DNA of 20,463 nt from JBOGEB01 sp050743125 (GTDB lineage: Bacteria > Actinomycetota > Nitriliruptoria > Euzebyales > Egibacteraceae): the NCBI GenBank assembly GCA_050743125.1, contig JBOGEB010000067.1, positions 1-20,463 of the forward strand, given 5' to 3'. A program made the position numbers and the translations under genes. Of the stretch, positions 12,578-19,978 are shown in pieces. The notes below the pieces were generated by a model. That model was not told the DNA's origin and did not search any database. It saw nothing but the letters and a program-made list of their open reading frames with translations. Numbering within the stretch: position 1 is the stretch's first letter; every line of letters starts with the position of its first letter.

Positions 12578-14746
12578 GTGAAGCCGGCGGTGAACGTTGA
12601 GCCGTGGGCCATTGGGACGGAGCCTGCCCGGCTGGGGCACAGCGACGGGGTGGTGACCCTGGTCGAAGGCTCGTCCTTCGTCGTTGCTGCTCGGACGGGC
12701 GACTTCGAGCCGGGTACGCCACAGGGGTTGTTCTTTCTCGACACCCGATTTCTCTCCCAGCTGCAGCTCACCATCGACGGTGAGACGCCTGAAGCGCTCG
12801 GCGTGGCCGTCGCTGAGCCGTTTGCCGCCACGTTCGTGCAACAGGTCCGGTGCCTAAGCGAACAAGTGGGCAACCTCATCATCCTTCGCAAGCGGTACGT
12901 CGGCCGAGGGATGCGTGAAGATCTCACCGTGCGCAACTACGGGCCTGATCCGGTTAGCTGCGTGCTCCAGCTCCGTCTCGCGGTCGACTTCGCCGACCTG
13001 TTCGAGGTCAAGGATGGCCGGGTCTCGGGGCGAGGCGAGCTCTGGCAGGAGTTCACAGGTCACGACTTCGTCTTCGGAGTTCACCGCGCGGGGGGGTCCC
13101 GCGGCACGCGGATCGCGTTCAGCGAACCGCCGCTGTCCGGCTCGCAGCTCGCCACTTGGGAGGTGCGGGTCGCGCCACACGAGGAGTGGCAGATGTGCCT
13201 CCACGTGGTCCCGATCATCGACGAGCGCGAAGTCGAGCCCCGCTACTGTTGCGGGCAACCGGTAGAGCACGCGGTTCCCCGCGAGCGTCTGGTGCGCTGG
13301 CGGCGCGACGTCCCAAGCGTGCAGACCGACCACGCGCCGCTGGCGACCGCGGTGGCCCGTGCCGCCGAGGATCTCGGATCATTGCGGATGTTCGACCCCG
13401 AGCATGCCGACCGGCCCGTGGTCGCTGCGGGCGCTCCCTGGTTCATGACGCTTTTCGGCCGCGACTCGCTCCTTACCGCTTGGATGGCCCTGCTCGTCGA
13501 CCCCGATCTGGCCCTTGGAGTGCTCCAGACGCTCGCCGCCCTGCAGGGCCAGGACGTGAACCCAGTGACCGAGGAAGAGCCTGGCCGAATTCTCCACGAG
13601 GTACGGTTCGGTGCGGTCGCGTCGCTCTCACTGGGGGGCGGGAGCTGCTACTACGGGAGCATCGACGCCACCCCGCTGTTCGTGATGCTGCTCGGCGAGC
13701 TGCGGCGATGGGGCCTCGCGGAGGCGGAGGTGCGCCGGCTGCTGCCGCACGTCGACCGGGCGCTCGCCTGGATCGACGAGTTCGGCGACCGGGACGGGGA
13801 CGGCTACGTGGAGTACGCCCGGGCCACGGACTCAGGGCTGCTTCACCAGGGGTGGAAAGATTCCTGGAACAGCATCCGCTTTGCGGACGGGAGGTTCGCG
13901 CAGCCGCCGGTCGCGTTGTGCGAGGTGCAGGGGTACGTGTACGCAGCGTATGTCGCCCGCGCGCACTTCGCCGAGGAGGCGGGCGACGCCGAGACCGCAG
14001 ACCGCTACGCCGGTCGCGCGGCCGACCTGAAGCAGCGCTTCAACCGCGACTTCTGGCTGGACGACCGCGGCTGGTTCGCCCTAGGGCTGGACGCGGACAA
14101 GCGCCCGATCGACGCCCTGGCCTCGAACATGGGCCATTGCCTGTGGACCGGAATCGTCGAGGAGGAGCGCGCTGCCCTGGTCGCTGAGCGGCTGGGATCT
14201 CCCGAGCTGTTCAGCGGCTGGGGAATCCGGACGCTCGCGAGCTCTATGGCCGCGTACGACCCGGTCAGCTACCACAACGGGTCCGTGTGGCCGCACGACA
14301 ACGCGTTGACCGCGGCGGGCCTGATGCGTTACGGATTCGTCGAACAGGCCCAGCGGGTGATCCTCGCGCTGCTGGACGCCGCAGCGGTAGACGGTGGCCG
14401 GCTTCCCGAGCTGTTCTGCGGCTTCGCACGCGCCGAGGTGAACCTACCCGTGCGGTACCCGACCTCCTGCTCACCACAGGCCTGGGCCGCCGCTGCACCG
14501 CTGCTGTTCTTGCGAACCCTCCTACGGCTCGACCCCTGGGTGCCAGGCGGCAAGCTCTCGCTTGCGCCTGCCCTGCCCAAGCCCATCGGCAGCCTGCAGG
14601 TCGGCGGGATCCCGTTGGCGGGTGGTCGGGTCACCGTGCGTGTGGACGGCGACAACGTCAGCGTGGAGGGGCTCCCGCCAGGCGTCGAGCTGATCCCGGA
14701 GCCCCGCGCTCCGGCTACCACGAGCCTGACGCGAAAGCCCCGCTGA
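12578..14746 (+). CDS. Glycogen-debranching-type glycosidase (amylo-alpha-1,6-glucosidase family)
   Basis: A 722-residue protein with two parts. Residues about 20-220 resemble the N-terminal beta domain of actinobacterial glycogen-debranching-like proteins (VTLVEGSSFVVAARTGDF, PQGLFFLDTRFLSQLQLTIDG). Residues about 270-690 form an (alpha/alpha)6-barrel glycosidase, with APWFMTLFGRDSLLTAWMAL, DRDGDGYVEYARA, LLHQGWKDSWNSI, GYVYAAY and YHNGSVWPHDNAL, motifs shared with amylo-alpha-1,6-glucosidases and related enzymes. It probably hydrolyses an alpha-glucosidic or similar bond in a storage or compatible-solute sugar; the exact substrate is unclear. No signal peptide is seen, so it should be cytosolic. 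The start is a GTG at 12578 with a purine-rich stretch before it. Its last 32 bases overlap the end of the opposite-strand glycosyltransferase gene. Confidence 0.85.
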   Translation: MKPAVNVEPWAIGTEPARLGHSDGVVTLVEGSSFVVAARTGDFEPGTPQGLFFLDTRFLSQLQLTIDGETPEALGVAVAEPFAATFVQQVRCLSEQVGNLIILRKRYVGRGMREDLTVRNYGPDPVSCVLQLRLAVDFADLFEVKDGRVSGRGELWQEFTGHDFVFGVHRAGGSRGTRIAFSEPPLSGSQLATWEVRVAPHEEWQMCLHVVPIIDEREVEPRYCCGQPVEHAVPRERLVRWRRDVPSVQTDHAPLATAVARAAEDLGSLRMFDPEHADRPVVAAGAPWFMTLFGRDSLLTAWMALLVDPDLALGVLQTLAALQGQDVNPVTEEEPGRILHEVRFGAVASLSLGGGSCYYGSIDATPLFVMLLGELRRWGLAEAEVRRLLPHVDRALAWIDEFGDRDGDGYVEYARATDSGLLHQGWKDSWNSIRFADGRFAQPPVALCEVQGYVYAAYVARAHFAEEAGDAETADRYAGRAADLKQRFNRDFWLDDRGWFALGLDADKRPIDALASNMGHCLWTGIVEEERAALVAERLGSPELFSGWGIRTLASSMAAYDPVSYHNGSVWPHDNALTAAGLMRYGFVEQAQRVILALLDAAAVDGGRLPELFCGFARAEVNLPVRYPTSCSPQAWAAAAPLLFLRTLLRLDPWVPGGKLSLAPALPKPIGSLQVGGIPLAGGRVTVRVDGDNVSVEGLPPGVELIPEPRAPATTSLTRKPR

Positions 14747-15752
14747 GGATCTGCTCGAACAGCTCGACATGCTCGGCGACCATGCGACGGGTCGAGAAAT
14801 AGCCCTCGACCGCGGCGCGGCAGTCTCGGCGGTCCAAGCTGCCGACCTCGTCGAGGCGAGCCGCCATGTCGTCCTCGTCGCGGCACAGGAAGCCAGTGAC
14901 GCCATGCTCGACGATCTCGGCCGCTGCGCCCTCCGGGAACGCGAGCACAGGGGTGCCACAGGCGAGCGCCTCGATCATGACGAGCCCGAACGGCTCCGGC
15001 CAGCAGATCGGATTGAGCACTGCCCGAGCGTTCGCGAGCAGCTCGCGTTTCCGGCGCGCGCCGACCTCTCCCACGAACTCGATGCGGTCCGACAGCAGCG
15101 GCCGTACCTCTTCCTCGAAGTAGGTGCGCTCCTGCGGCCAGCTCATCCTGGCCGCGATGAGCAGCCGCGCGCCGGTTCTGGCCGCTACGAGCGCCGCTTG
15201 CTTTACGCCTTTCTCGTGGGACATCCGACCGAGGAACAGGACGTAGCCTCCGTCTCCCTTGCCAAAGGGGAAGTCACGGGCGTCGATGCCGTGGTGGATC
15301 ACCCGTGCGATCGGCACGGTCCTCGCCTGGCGCGCCTGCGCACGCGAGATGGCGATGATCGGCACTCGGTCACCGATGGCTCCGTAGATGTCGCTCATCT
15401 CCTCGTCAAACGGCATGTGGTTCGTGGTGACCAAGGGCAACGTGTCGAAGCGTCCCGCATAGATCGGCCCGATGAGCGTGTGGTCATGGATGACGTCTGA
15501 CCCTTTGACGGCTTCGTAGGCGCTGATGACATGGCGCAGCTCCGGCCGGGTCGATCCCATCCGGTCGACAGCGGCCCGTGGCAGCAGCCAGCGGCGTGGG
15601 ACCGGACAGGTGCTGTCGCCGGTGCAGAAGAGGAGAACCTCGTGACCGGCGTCACGTAATCCCCGCGCGAGGCCGTCCAGCATCAGCTCGGTGCCGCCGT
15701 AGGCGGGCGGCGGGACGGGCACAAAGGGCGGAGCGATCAGGCCGATGCGCAT
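14715..15752 (-). CDS. Glycosyltransferase, GT4 family (AviGT4-like)
   Basis: A 345-residue retaining glycosyltransferase with a GT-B fold. The N-terminal domain starts MRIGLIAPPFVPVPPPAYGG, including the glycine-rich loop TELMLDGLARGL. The C-terminal nucleotide-sugar domain has VLFLGRMSHEKGV and the E-X7-E motif EPFGLVMIEALACGTPVLAF. The start at 15752 is supported by AAGGAGGT 12 bases upstream and by the family's usual first residues; an upstream in-frame start would add 33 residues unlike the family. It is convergent with the glycosidase gene and overlaps it by 32 bp, so the two are unlikely to share an mRNA, although both act on sugars. The acceptor is unknown. The 230 bp upstream, to the macrodomain gene, hold its promoter, which I could not define. 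Confidence 0.92.
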   Translation of the reverse strand: MRIGLIAPPFVPVPPPAYGGTELMLDGLARGLRDAGHEVLLFCTGDSTCPVPRRWLLPRAAVDRMGSTRPELRHVISAYEAVKGSDVIHDHTLIGPIYAGRFDTLPLVTTNHMPFDEEMSDIYGAIGDRVPIIAISRAQARQARTVPIARVIHHGIDARDFPFGKGDGGYVLFLGRMSHEKGVKQAALVAARTGARLLIAARMSWPQERTYFEEEVRPLLSDRIEFVGEVGARRKRELLANARAVLNPICWPEPFGLVMIEALACGTPVLAFPEGAAAEIVEHGVTGFLCRDEDDMAARLDEVGSLDRRDCRAAVEGYFSTRRMVAEHVELFEQILSGAFASGSW

Positions 15753-15982
15753 GGTTGTCCGCAACCTCCTTGAGTTATCGTCGTGCGTGCGGGGACAGGA
15801 CGCCTCATCGATGGCTGGAAGACGGGCAGCGCGGCGGTCACGCAGGCTCACTGGGGAGCACGGTCGACGGTGGTCGAGAGCGCGTGCTACGGCTGCTGCG
15901 CTCAGGGTGAGCCCTCATCTGGCGCACGCGTGAAGCGCAAGGGTAGCGTCGATTCTCGCCGATCACACCCTCGACGTGCGGC

Positions 15983-16567
15983 TCAAGCGCATCCGCGGGC
16001 GAAGTCCTCGGCGGTGGCGGCGTCGTAGCCGACGAGCCGGATCTCGGCGAGGCCGCCCCGGTCACCGGCCAGCCACTGGCGCGTCTCGTCAGCGATGACC
16101 GTCGTGGCCTCGTTTCTGGGGTAGCCGAAGATGCCTGCTGAGATCGCGGGCAAGGCGATCGAGGTCGCGCCGAGGTCGCGGGCGGTGTCGAGCGCGGCCC
16201 GCACGGCCTGGCGGAGCAGGCCCTCGTTGTCCTGCCCCTCGCGCCACCGAGGGCCGACGACGTGGATGATCCAGCGGGCCGCCATCGCCCCCGCTGTCGT
16301 GATCGCCGCCGTGCCCGGCTTAACGGATCCGTGCTCACCGACCCACGCGTCGGACTCGCCCTGGACCGCAGGGCCGCCAGCACGCGCAAGCGCCGCCGCC
16401 ACGCCGCCGTCGTGCGCGAGCCGCTCGTTCGCGGCGTTGACGACCGCGTCGACCCGTTGGGCGGTGAGATCGCCTTCGAGGACGACGACCGCCGCACCGT
16501 TCACCTCACGGCGTGCCACCTCACGGTCGCGACCATCGGGGGCGTCCCTCCGCTTTGCCACGTTCAT
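15983..16567 (-). CDS. Macrodomain protein, likely ADP-ribose or O-acetyl-ADP-ribose binding/hydrolysing
   Basis: A 194-residue protein with a single macrodomain (residues about 25-185). The binding loops are clear: VDAVVNAANERLAHDGGVAA (the NAAN...GGV loop) and ALPAISAGIFGYP, the diphosphate-binding loop. MacroD-type relatives remove mono-ADP-ribose from proteins or nucleic acids or deacetylate O-acetyl-ADP-ribose; which reaction applies here is not decidable from the motif. The first 25 residues are charged and extra to the fold. The ATG overlaps the stop of the upstream DUF5319-type gene (ATGA), so the two proteins are made together. Confidence 0.92.
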   Translation of the reverse strand: MNVAKRRDAPDGRDREVARREVNGAAVVVLEGDLTAQRVDAVVNAANERLAHDGGVAAALARAGGPAVQGESDAWVGEHGSVKPGTAAITTAGAMAARWIIHVVGPRWREGQDNEGLLRQAVRAALDTARDLGATSIALPAISAGIFGYPRNEATTVIADETRQWLAGDRGGLAEIRLVGYDAATAEDFARGCA

Positions 16568-17139
16568 CGAGTTTTCGGCAGCCCCCGGAGCGGAGGGACG
16601 CGCGCGGCCCGTAGCAGCTCAGCGACTGCTCCGACGTCCCACCCTTGGTCAATCAACGCCCGCGCGATCCGCGCTGGGCCAAGATGGGTTCCGCAGGTCA
16701 GGCAGTAGATCGAGCGCTCGCCGCCTTCGGGGAGCTCGCTCCCGCAGAAGGGGCAGCCAGCGATTGCCGTGTCGGGAAGAGGCAGCACGGGCGCGCCCGC
16801 GTCGGCCAGCCCGTCGAGGTAGCCCTGGGCATAGTCCCAGTCGATGTACTCCTCGGGGTGCGGGTCGTAGGCGAGTTCGTGGACTGGCGCCTCGCCCGAC
16901 TCGAGCAGCGAGCGCAGATTGTTCTCGAGGATGTCCCAGCCGTAGAAGTGGTCCTCGGCGCAGTCCTCGCAGAACAGGCTGACGCCCTTGAACCCTCCGG
17001 ACTCGAAGGCGTTCCGGAACGCGGCGAGGTCGTCGAGGTCTCGCCGCACGAGCGCAGCCTCGCGTGGGTCGAGCGGGCCAAGCGGTACCCGTGGTTCGTC
17101 CTCGCGGTCGTCGTCGTACTCGTCGGGGTCGTCGCTCAT
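16564..17139 (-). CDS. DUF5319-type actinobacterial protein with a C-terminal zinc ribbon
   Basis: A 191-residue acidic protein. Residues about 20-115 match the DUF5319 family as I remember it: GGFKGVSLFCEDCAEDHFYG, WDILENNLRSLL, and EYIDWDYAQGYLDGLADAG. This family has no known function. The last 75 residues or so add CPFC...CLTC, a zinc ribbon, and a short helical end (IARALIDQGWDVGAVAELL), which the shorter mycobacterial homologue appears to lack. In M. tuberculosis the homologue (Rv3412) lies in the same broad region as groEL and tsaD, which supports the call. The ATG at 17139 lacks a good ribosome binding site; TAGGCT lies nine bases upstream. The gene overlaps the macrodomain gene by 4 bp. 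Confidence 0.8.
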   Translation of the reverse strand: MSDDPDEYDDDREDEPRVPLGPLDPREAALVRRDLDDLAAFRNAFESGGFKGVSLFCEDCAEDHFYGWDILENNLRSLLESGEAPVHELAYDPHPEEYIDWDYAQGYLDGLADAGAPVLPLPDTAIAGCPFCGSELPEGGERSIYCLTCGTHLGPARIARALIDQGWDVGAVAELLRAARVPPLRGLPKTR

Positions 17140-17148
17140 TGACCCGCC

Positions 17149-17154
17149 AGCCTA
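17149..17154 (-). promoter_or_regulatory. Possible -10 hexamer for the DUF5319-macrodomain operon
   Basis: TAGGCT on the minus strand ends nine bases before the ATG at 17139, again suggesting a nearly leaderless mRNA. No -35 is recognisable. Confidence 0.35.
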
Positions 17155-17298
17155 CCGTTTCAAGGCTCGGGGCCTGGCCATGTCCCACGCGAGTGGTGGG
17201 TCCAGCGCACGTCCCTCGGCCGCCAGCCCCGCGCACAGCAGGAGCGGGGCGAGGTACCAGTCCTGGTATGTCCTGGGGCCCATCCTCGACCATGCCTA

Positions 17299-17361
17299 GC
17301 TCGGTCGGTTCCTGCCTCTGAGCAGCTAGTTCTCACTTCTCACATTGTTGCCCGACCGAGC
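17299..17361. repeat. Interrupted 10-bp inverted repeat in the 17140-17462 gap
   Basis: GCTCGGTCGG (17299-17308) is the reverse complement of CCGACCGAGC (17352-17361), with 43 bases between; an alternative short pairing, TAGCT with AGCTA, is possible inside. Apart from this and the -10 element near 17150, I see nothing recognisable in the 323-bp gap between the DUF5319 gene and the small ORFs. It may mark the border between core and mobile DNA. Confidence 0.5.
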
Positions 17362-17462
17362 CTGTACCTGCCCGTGATTCGGCGTGCGGTTGCAGATCGG
17401 GTTGCAGCCCAGCCATCCGTAGCACGCCGCGACGCGCTCGGGAGTGTGAGACGGGGGGTGGC

Positions 17463-17762
17463 GTGATGACTTGTGTGGTGAGTCTTGTCGCTGGCGGCAA
17501 TGAGCGGTTGGTCGTCACTGCGACGGTGGAGGTGCCGTGGGCGGACGTCCGGTTCCGCGTCGCGGATCAGCCGGTCGAGGTGCGTGTCGAGACGGCTGAT
17601 GTGTCGGGGTTGATGCGTGGACTGCTGCGCGCAGCGCAGCAGCTGGGTGACGCCGCTGTTGTCAGCGGCGCGGTGCTGGGTGACGCCGGGTGGGCGCGCG
17701 CGGCGCTGCTGGTGGACGACGCGCTGGTCGCGCTGGTCGGGCCTGGTGAGTCCGATGGCTGA
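17463..17762 (+). CDS. Small protein of unknown function
   Basis: A 99-residue protein (or 98 if it starts at the ATG at 17466). GGGGGGTGG lies just upstream as a ribosome binding site. The first half looks like beta strands (LVVTATVEVPWADVRFRVA) and the second half is helical and alanine-rich, with no transmembrane segment or cysteine motif. I recognise no family. Its stop overlaps the start of the next small gene by 8 bp, so the two are translationally coupled. Lying beside an insertion sequence, a relaxase-like fragment and an IS110 remnant, it may be cargo or a maintenance gene of a mobile element; that is inference. Confidence 0.6.
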   Translation: MMTCVVSLVAGGNERLVVTATVEVPWADVRFRVADQPVEVRVETADVSGLMRGLLRAAQQLGDAAVVSGAVLGDAGWARAALLVDDALVALVGPGESDG

Positions 17763-17931
17763 GCTGACCGGTGCTCGGGGCGCGTGGGCGGTGCTGTTCG
17801 CGGTGTTGTTCCTGTTCGGGTCTAGGGCATGTTGGCGTGCTGGTGGGCACCTGTCGGTCAAGGGTGTGGTCTGGGATGTGGTCGCGGGGAGTCTGCTGGT
17901 CGCCGCGGCCGTTGTCTTGCTCCTGACTTAA
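17755..17931 (+). CDS. Small membrane protein of unknown function
   Basis: A 58-residue protein with two likely membrane-spanning helices, AWAVLFAVLFLFGSRACW and VVAGSLLVAAAVVLLLT, joined by a short basic loop, so both ends should face the same side. The ATG at 17755 is inside the preceding gene, and translation is probably coupled. The frame is open further upstream, but that part would run through the preceding gene. Small two-helix proteins of this kind often occur among conjugation genes of actinobacterial integrative elements, but I cannot name a family. Confidence 0.55.
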   Translation: MAELTGARGAWAVLFAVLFLFGSRACWRAGGHLSVKGVVWDVVAGSLLVAAAVVLLLT

Positions 17932-17978
17932 AGACACAGATCCGGCCTGTAATCAGTCCACACTTTGCTCGGTCCCGG

Positions 17979-17985
17979 CCTGTCA
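17979..17985. repeat. Left copy of the 7-bp target-site duplication
   Basis: CCTGTCA directly adjoins the left terminal repeat and is repeated outside the right one. Confidence 0.85.
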
Positions 17986-19447
17986 CTTGAGTTTCGTGGT
18001 TATGCGGCTGCTTGTTTCCAGGCCAGGCGTACGGCGGCGATTTCTTCACATGTGGGCTGTTCAGGGTGTTGTGGCCGAAATTCGGCGGCGGTCAGCACCC
18101 GCCGCAGGGCGGCGAGCATGTCCGCGACCGACGGGTTCCTCTTGCAGGCATACCAGGGAGCGCGCCGGCAGCGCTCGGCGACCACCTCAGGGGTGTGCCC
18201 GGCGATCGCGTGCCACAGGACCGCCAGACTGAGGCAGCAGAACCCGAACGGCGCCGTCCGCTCGACCGCTTCGGGGGCGCGGTTGCGGGCCTGGCCGGCC
18301 CCCGCGGTCTGCTCGCCGTCGAAGACCGCGACCTGGATCGACCATCTCGCCGCGTACCGGGCGACGACGTCGGCGGCGGAGCTGTCGGGGTCGGTGGCGG
18401 CCAACGCCGAATCGTACCCGTGGTCGCGTCCGGCCTCGCGGACCAGCACGACCCGGACCTGCTGGCAGCCGAAGGCGCCGTGCCACAGGCAGCGACGCTC
18501 GGCGGCCCACACCTGTTTCGTCACGGCCGCAACGGCAGACGGTGACCTTGTCCCAGTCCGCCTTGGCGGCCAGGTCGGCGGGGGCGCCCAGCCGTTTGCC
18601 TTTGAGCCGTGGCCGTCCCCGCTTGCCCGTGGGCGGTGGGGCCAGGTCGCACAGAGCACGGCGTTGCGGCGCAGCCTGCAGGTCACGGTCACCCGGGCGG
18701 GCAGGCCGGCCAGCTCGCGGGCGGCCCAGGCCGCGTCGGCCACGACGTGGATCCGCCGGTCGGGGCAGCGGCCGGCGAGCGCATCGACGGGCTGGCGGGC
18801 CGACACCGGCTTGGTGGCGTCCTTGGGTTTCCACAGGCGGAACAGGACCGGCAGGCACACCGGGCGGGTCAGGAACGGCAGGTGGACGACGAGCCCGGCG
18901 GTCACCCAGTTGTTGCCCCATGCCACTTTCTTGGGGCCTTCGGCGGAGCCGTCGTGGCACCATGCGGCGGCGTGGACCTTGCGGCCCGCCCGGCGGAGCA
19001 GCGTGTCGTCGACCGCGACGGTCAACGCCGCGCCGGTGGGGACGAGGTGGGCGACGATCAGGTCGGCCAGCGCCAGCCCGAGGGCGTCGGCGGACCATCT
19101 CGCCTGCGGGAAGAACCGGTGCGCGCGGCTGTGGTGCCACACCCGCTCCAGTCCGGCGCCGGTCAGCATGCCGCACACGGTGTGCGCTGCGGTCTGACGG
19201 ACGAACCCGGTGACCAGCGCGGCGAGGTGGGGGCGGTGAAGCAGCCGGCGAACACGGCCAGCAGGGCGGTCAGACAGGCGGGTGGACTCAGGCGTGGAGG
19301 CATCAGCGGCACCGTCGCTGTTCAGGAGTCGGTTGTTGTCAACCGCTGATACCTCCTCGCTTGTCCCCTCAAGTCACGCATCTCGTACGTATCGCGCCTG
19401 CCGCCGCGCTTCCCACCCCCACGCACCCCAAAACTGCGAAACTCAAG
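17986..19447 (-). mobile_element. Complete insertion sequence with terminal inverted repeats and 7-bp target duplication
   Basis: The ends are CTTGAGTTTCG (17986-17996) and its exact reverse complement CGAAACTCAAG (19437-19447). Over 22 bp inward the two ends agree at 18 positions. Immediately outside, CCTGTCA occurs at 17979-17985 and again at 19448-19454, a perfect 7-bp target-site duplication. The 1462-bp element contains one leftward transposase gene whose stop codon lies within the left terminal repeat. At the right inner side, CGGTTG-N4-CAACCG (19330-19345) forms a small hairpin just before the gene and includes a TTGACA that could serve as -35. The insertion seems recent because the duplication is intact, yet the transposase is frameshifted. 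Confidence 0.88.
18000..19303 (-). pseudogene. IS701-like DDE transposase with three frameshifts
   Basis: The protein resembles actinobacterial IS701-like DDE transposases. It has MPPRLSPPACLTALLAVFAG at the ATG at 19303, VAVDDTLLRRAGRKVHAAAW (first Asp), HVVADAAWAARELAGLP (second Asp), and a C-terminal part with ARYAARWSIQVAVFDGEQ. After CFTAPT near 19225 one base appears to be missing, and the family pattern AALVTGFVRQTAAHTVCGML continues in another frame, so an open frame of 392 codons exists only from 19178. Inside it, between about 18655 and 18513, the expected segment (DLAPPPTGKRGRPRLKGKRL ... CRCGRDET) is again read in a shifted frame, bounded by two compensating indels. The longest open frame therefore hides about 45 foreign residues in the catalytic domain, and the enzyme is probably inactive unless these are sequencing errors. 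Confidence 0.85.
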
Positions 19448-19454
19448 CCTGTCA
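19448..19454. repeat. Right copy of the 7-bp target-site duplication
   Basis: CCTGTCA directly adjoins the right terminal repeat, identical to the left copy at 17979-17985. Confidence 0.85.
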
Positions 19455-19493
19455 GGAAGGCTGTGGAAATGTCCGATACGCACCCTGGGACCG

Positions 19494-19724
19494 ACCGTGC
19501 CGGCCGTCGCGCTGTCACGCGGGCGGCAGTCCAACCGCATCTACGCCGTCAACGGCGCCACCTGGCAAGAGGCGCTGTCCGGCACTCGGGCGCACGCACT
19601 CGCGGTGGAGCAACGACCCGAGCGTCGAGCCGAACAGCAGGCCAGGCATGCGCACGACAGGACCGAGAGGGTACGCGACCAGCACGACCGTGACCGCCAA
19701 CCTGGCCGCGGGATCGCGATGTAG
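19494..19724 (+). pseudogene. Fragment resembling the C-terminal end of a MobF relaxase/helicase
   Basis: The frame contains VALSRGRQSNRIYAVNGATW, which fits motif VI of superfamily 1 helicases (VALTRGR..N.LYV) as found at the end of MobF (TrwC/TraA-type) relaxases. After it comes a charged tail rich in Arg, Gln and His, ending at TAG 19722-19724. Upstream of about 19494 the match stops, and no nickase or Walker A part is present, so only the last 77 codons survive. Such proteins nick and unwind DNA for conjugation. The fragment lies 40 bp outside the insertion sequence and implies a former conjugative or mobilisable element here. Confidence 0.55.
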
Positions 19725-19732
19725 AAAGGGCC

Positions 19733-19819
19733 GTGGACTTCGACAGGCGCTATGACCTGTACCGAAGCCGAATCGAACTGGCCACGCCTACGGGCCACCG
19801 CCGCGATGTGCAGAGGTAG
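19733..19819 (+). CDS. Tiny ORF of unknown function, possibly a truncated gene
   Basis: A 28-codon frame begins at GTG 19733 with GAAAGGG four bases upstream, encodes MDFDRRYDLYRSRIELATPT and a short basic end, and stops at TAG. It directly follows the relaxase-like fragment and ends 19 bp before the IS110 remnant, so it may be the beginning of a gene cut by that insertion. I do not recognise it, and it may not be expressed. Confidence 0.3.
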   Translation: MDFDRRYDLYRSRIELATPTGHRRDVQR

Positions 19820-19837
19820 ATCATCAAGACTCTGACC

Positions 19838-19978
19838 CAGCTTGTCGATCCGTTGGGTCTCGCTGGCGCGCTGTTGGACCAGCCGGGTGCGGTAGCGGGT
19901 CAGATCCCGCGGCTGGCGGATCGTCGACGGAGGCACGAAGCTGGCGGACAGCAGACCGCACTCGGCCAGCCGGGCTAG
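19838..19978 (-). pseudogene. IS110-family transposase remnant
   Basis: Forty-seven codons read LARLAECGLLSASFVPPSTI and then RQPRDLTRYRTRLVQQRASE up to RIDKL, which closely follows the central part of IS110-type transposases (FVPP..IRELRDLTRYR..L...R....QR..KLLE). Both sides break off: downstream of RIDKL the frame stays open but no longer resembles the family, and upstream it runs into the end of the TPR gene. Neither the N-terminal DEDD catalytic part nor the C-terminal Ser-containing part is present, so this is an internal fragment. Confidence 0.75.

Noticed and set aside
17140..17462. A possible structured RNA or tRNA in the gap
   Set aside because: Only a 10-bp interrupted inverted repeat is present; no cloverleaf, no CCA end and no riboswitch core could be made out.
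17965..19197. A 410-codon open frame on the plus strand
   Set aside because: It lies opposite the transposase and extends through the left terminal repeat of the insertion sequence.
19368..19377. CTCAAGTCAC as the right end of the insertion sequence
   Set aside because: It matches GTCACTTGAG at the left end in 9 of 10 bases, but the pair at 17986 and 19447 has a longer match and is flanked by a perfect 7-bp duplication.
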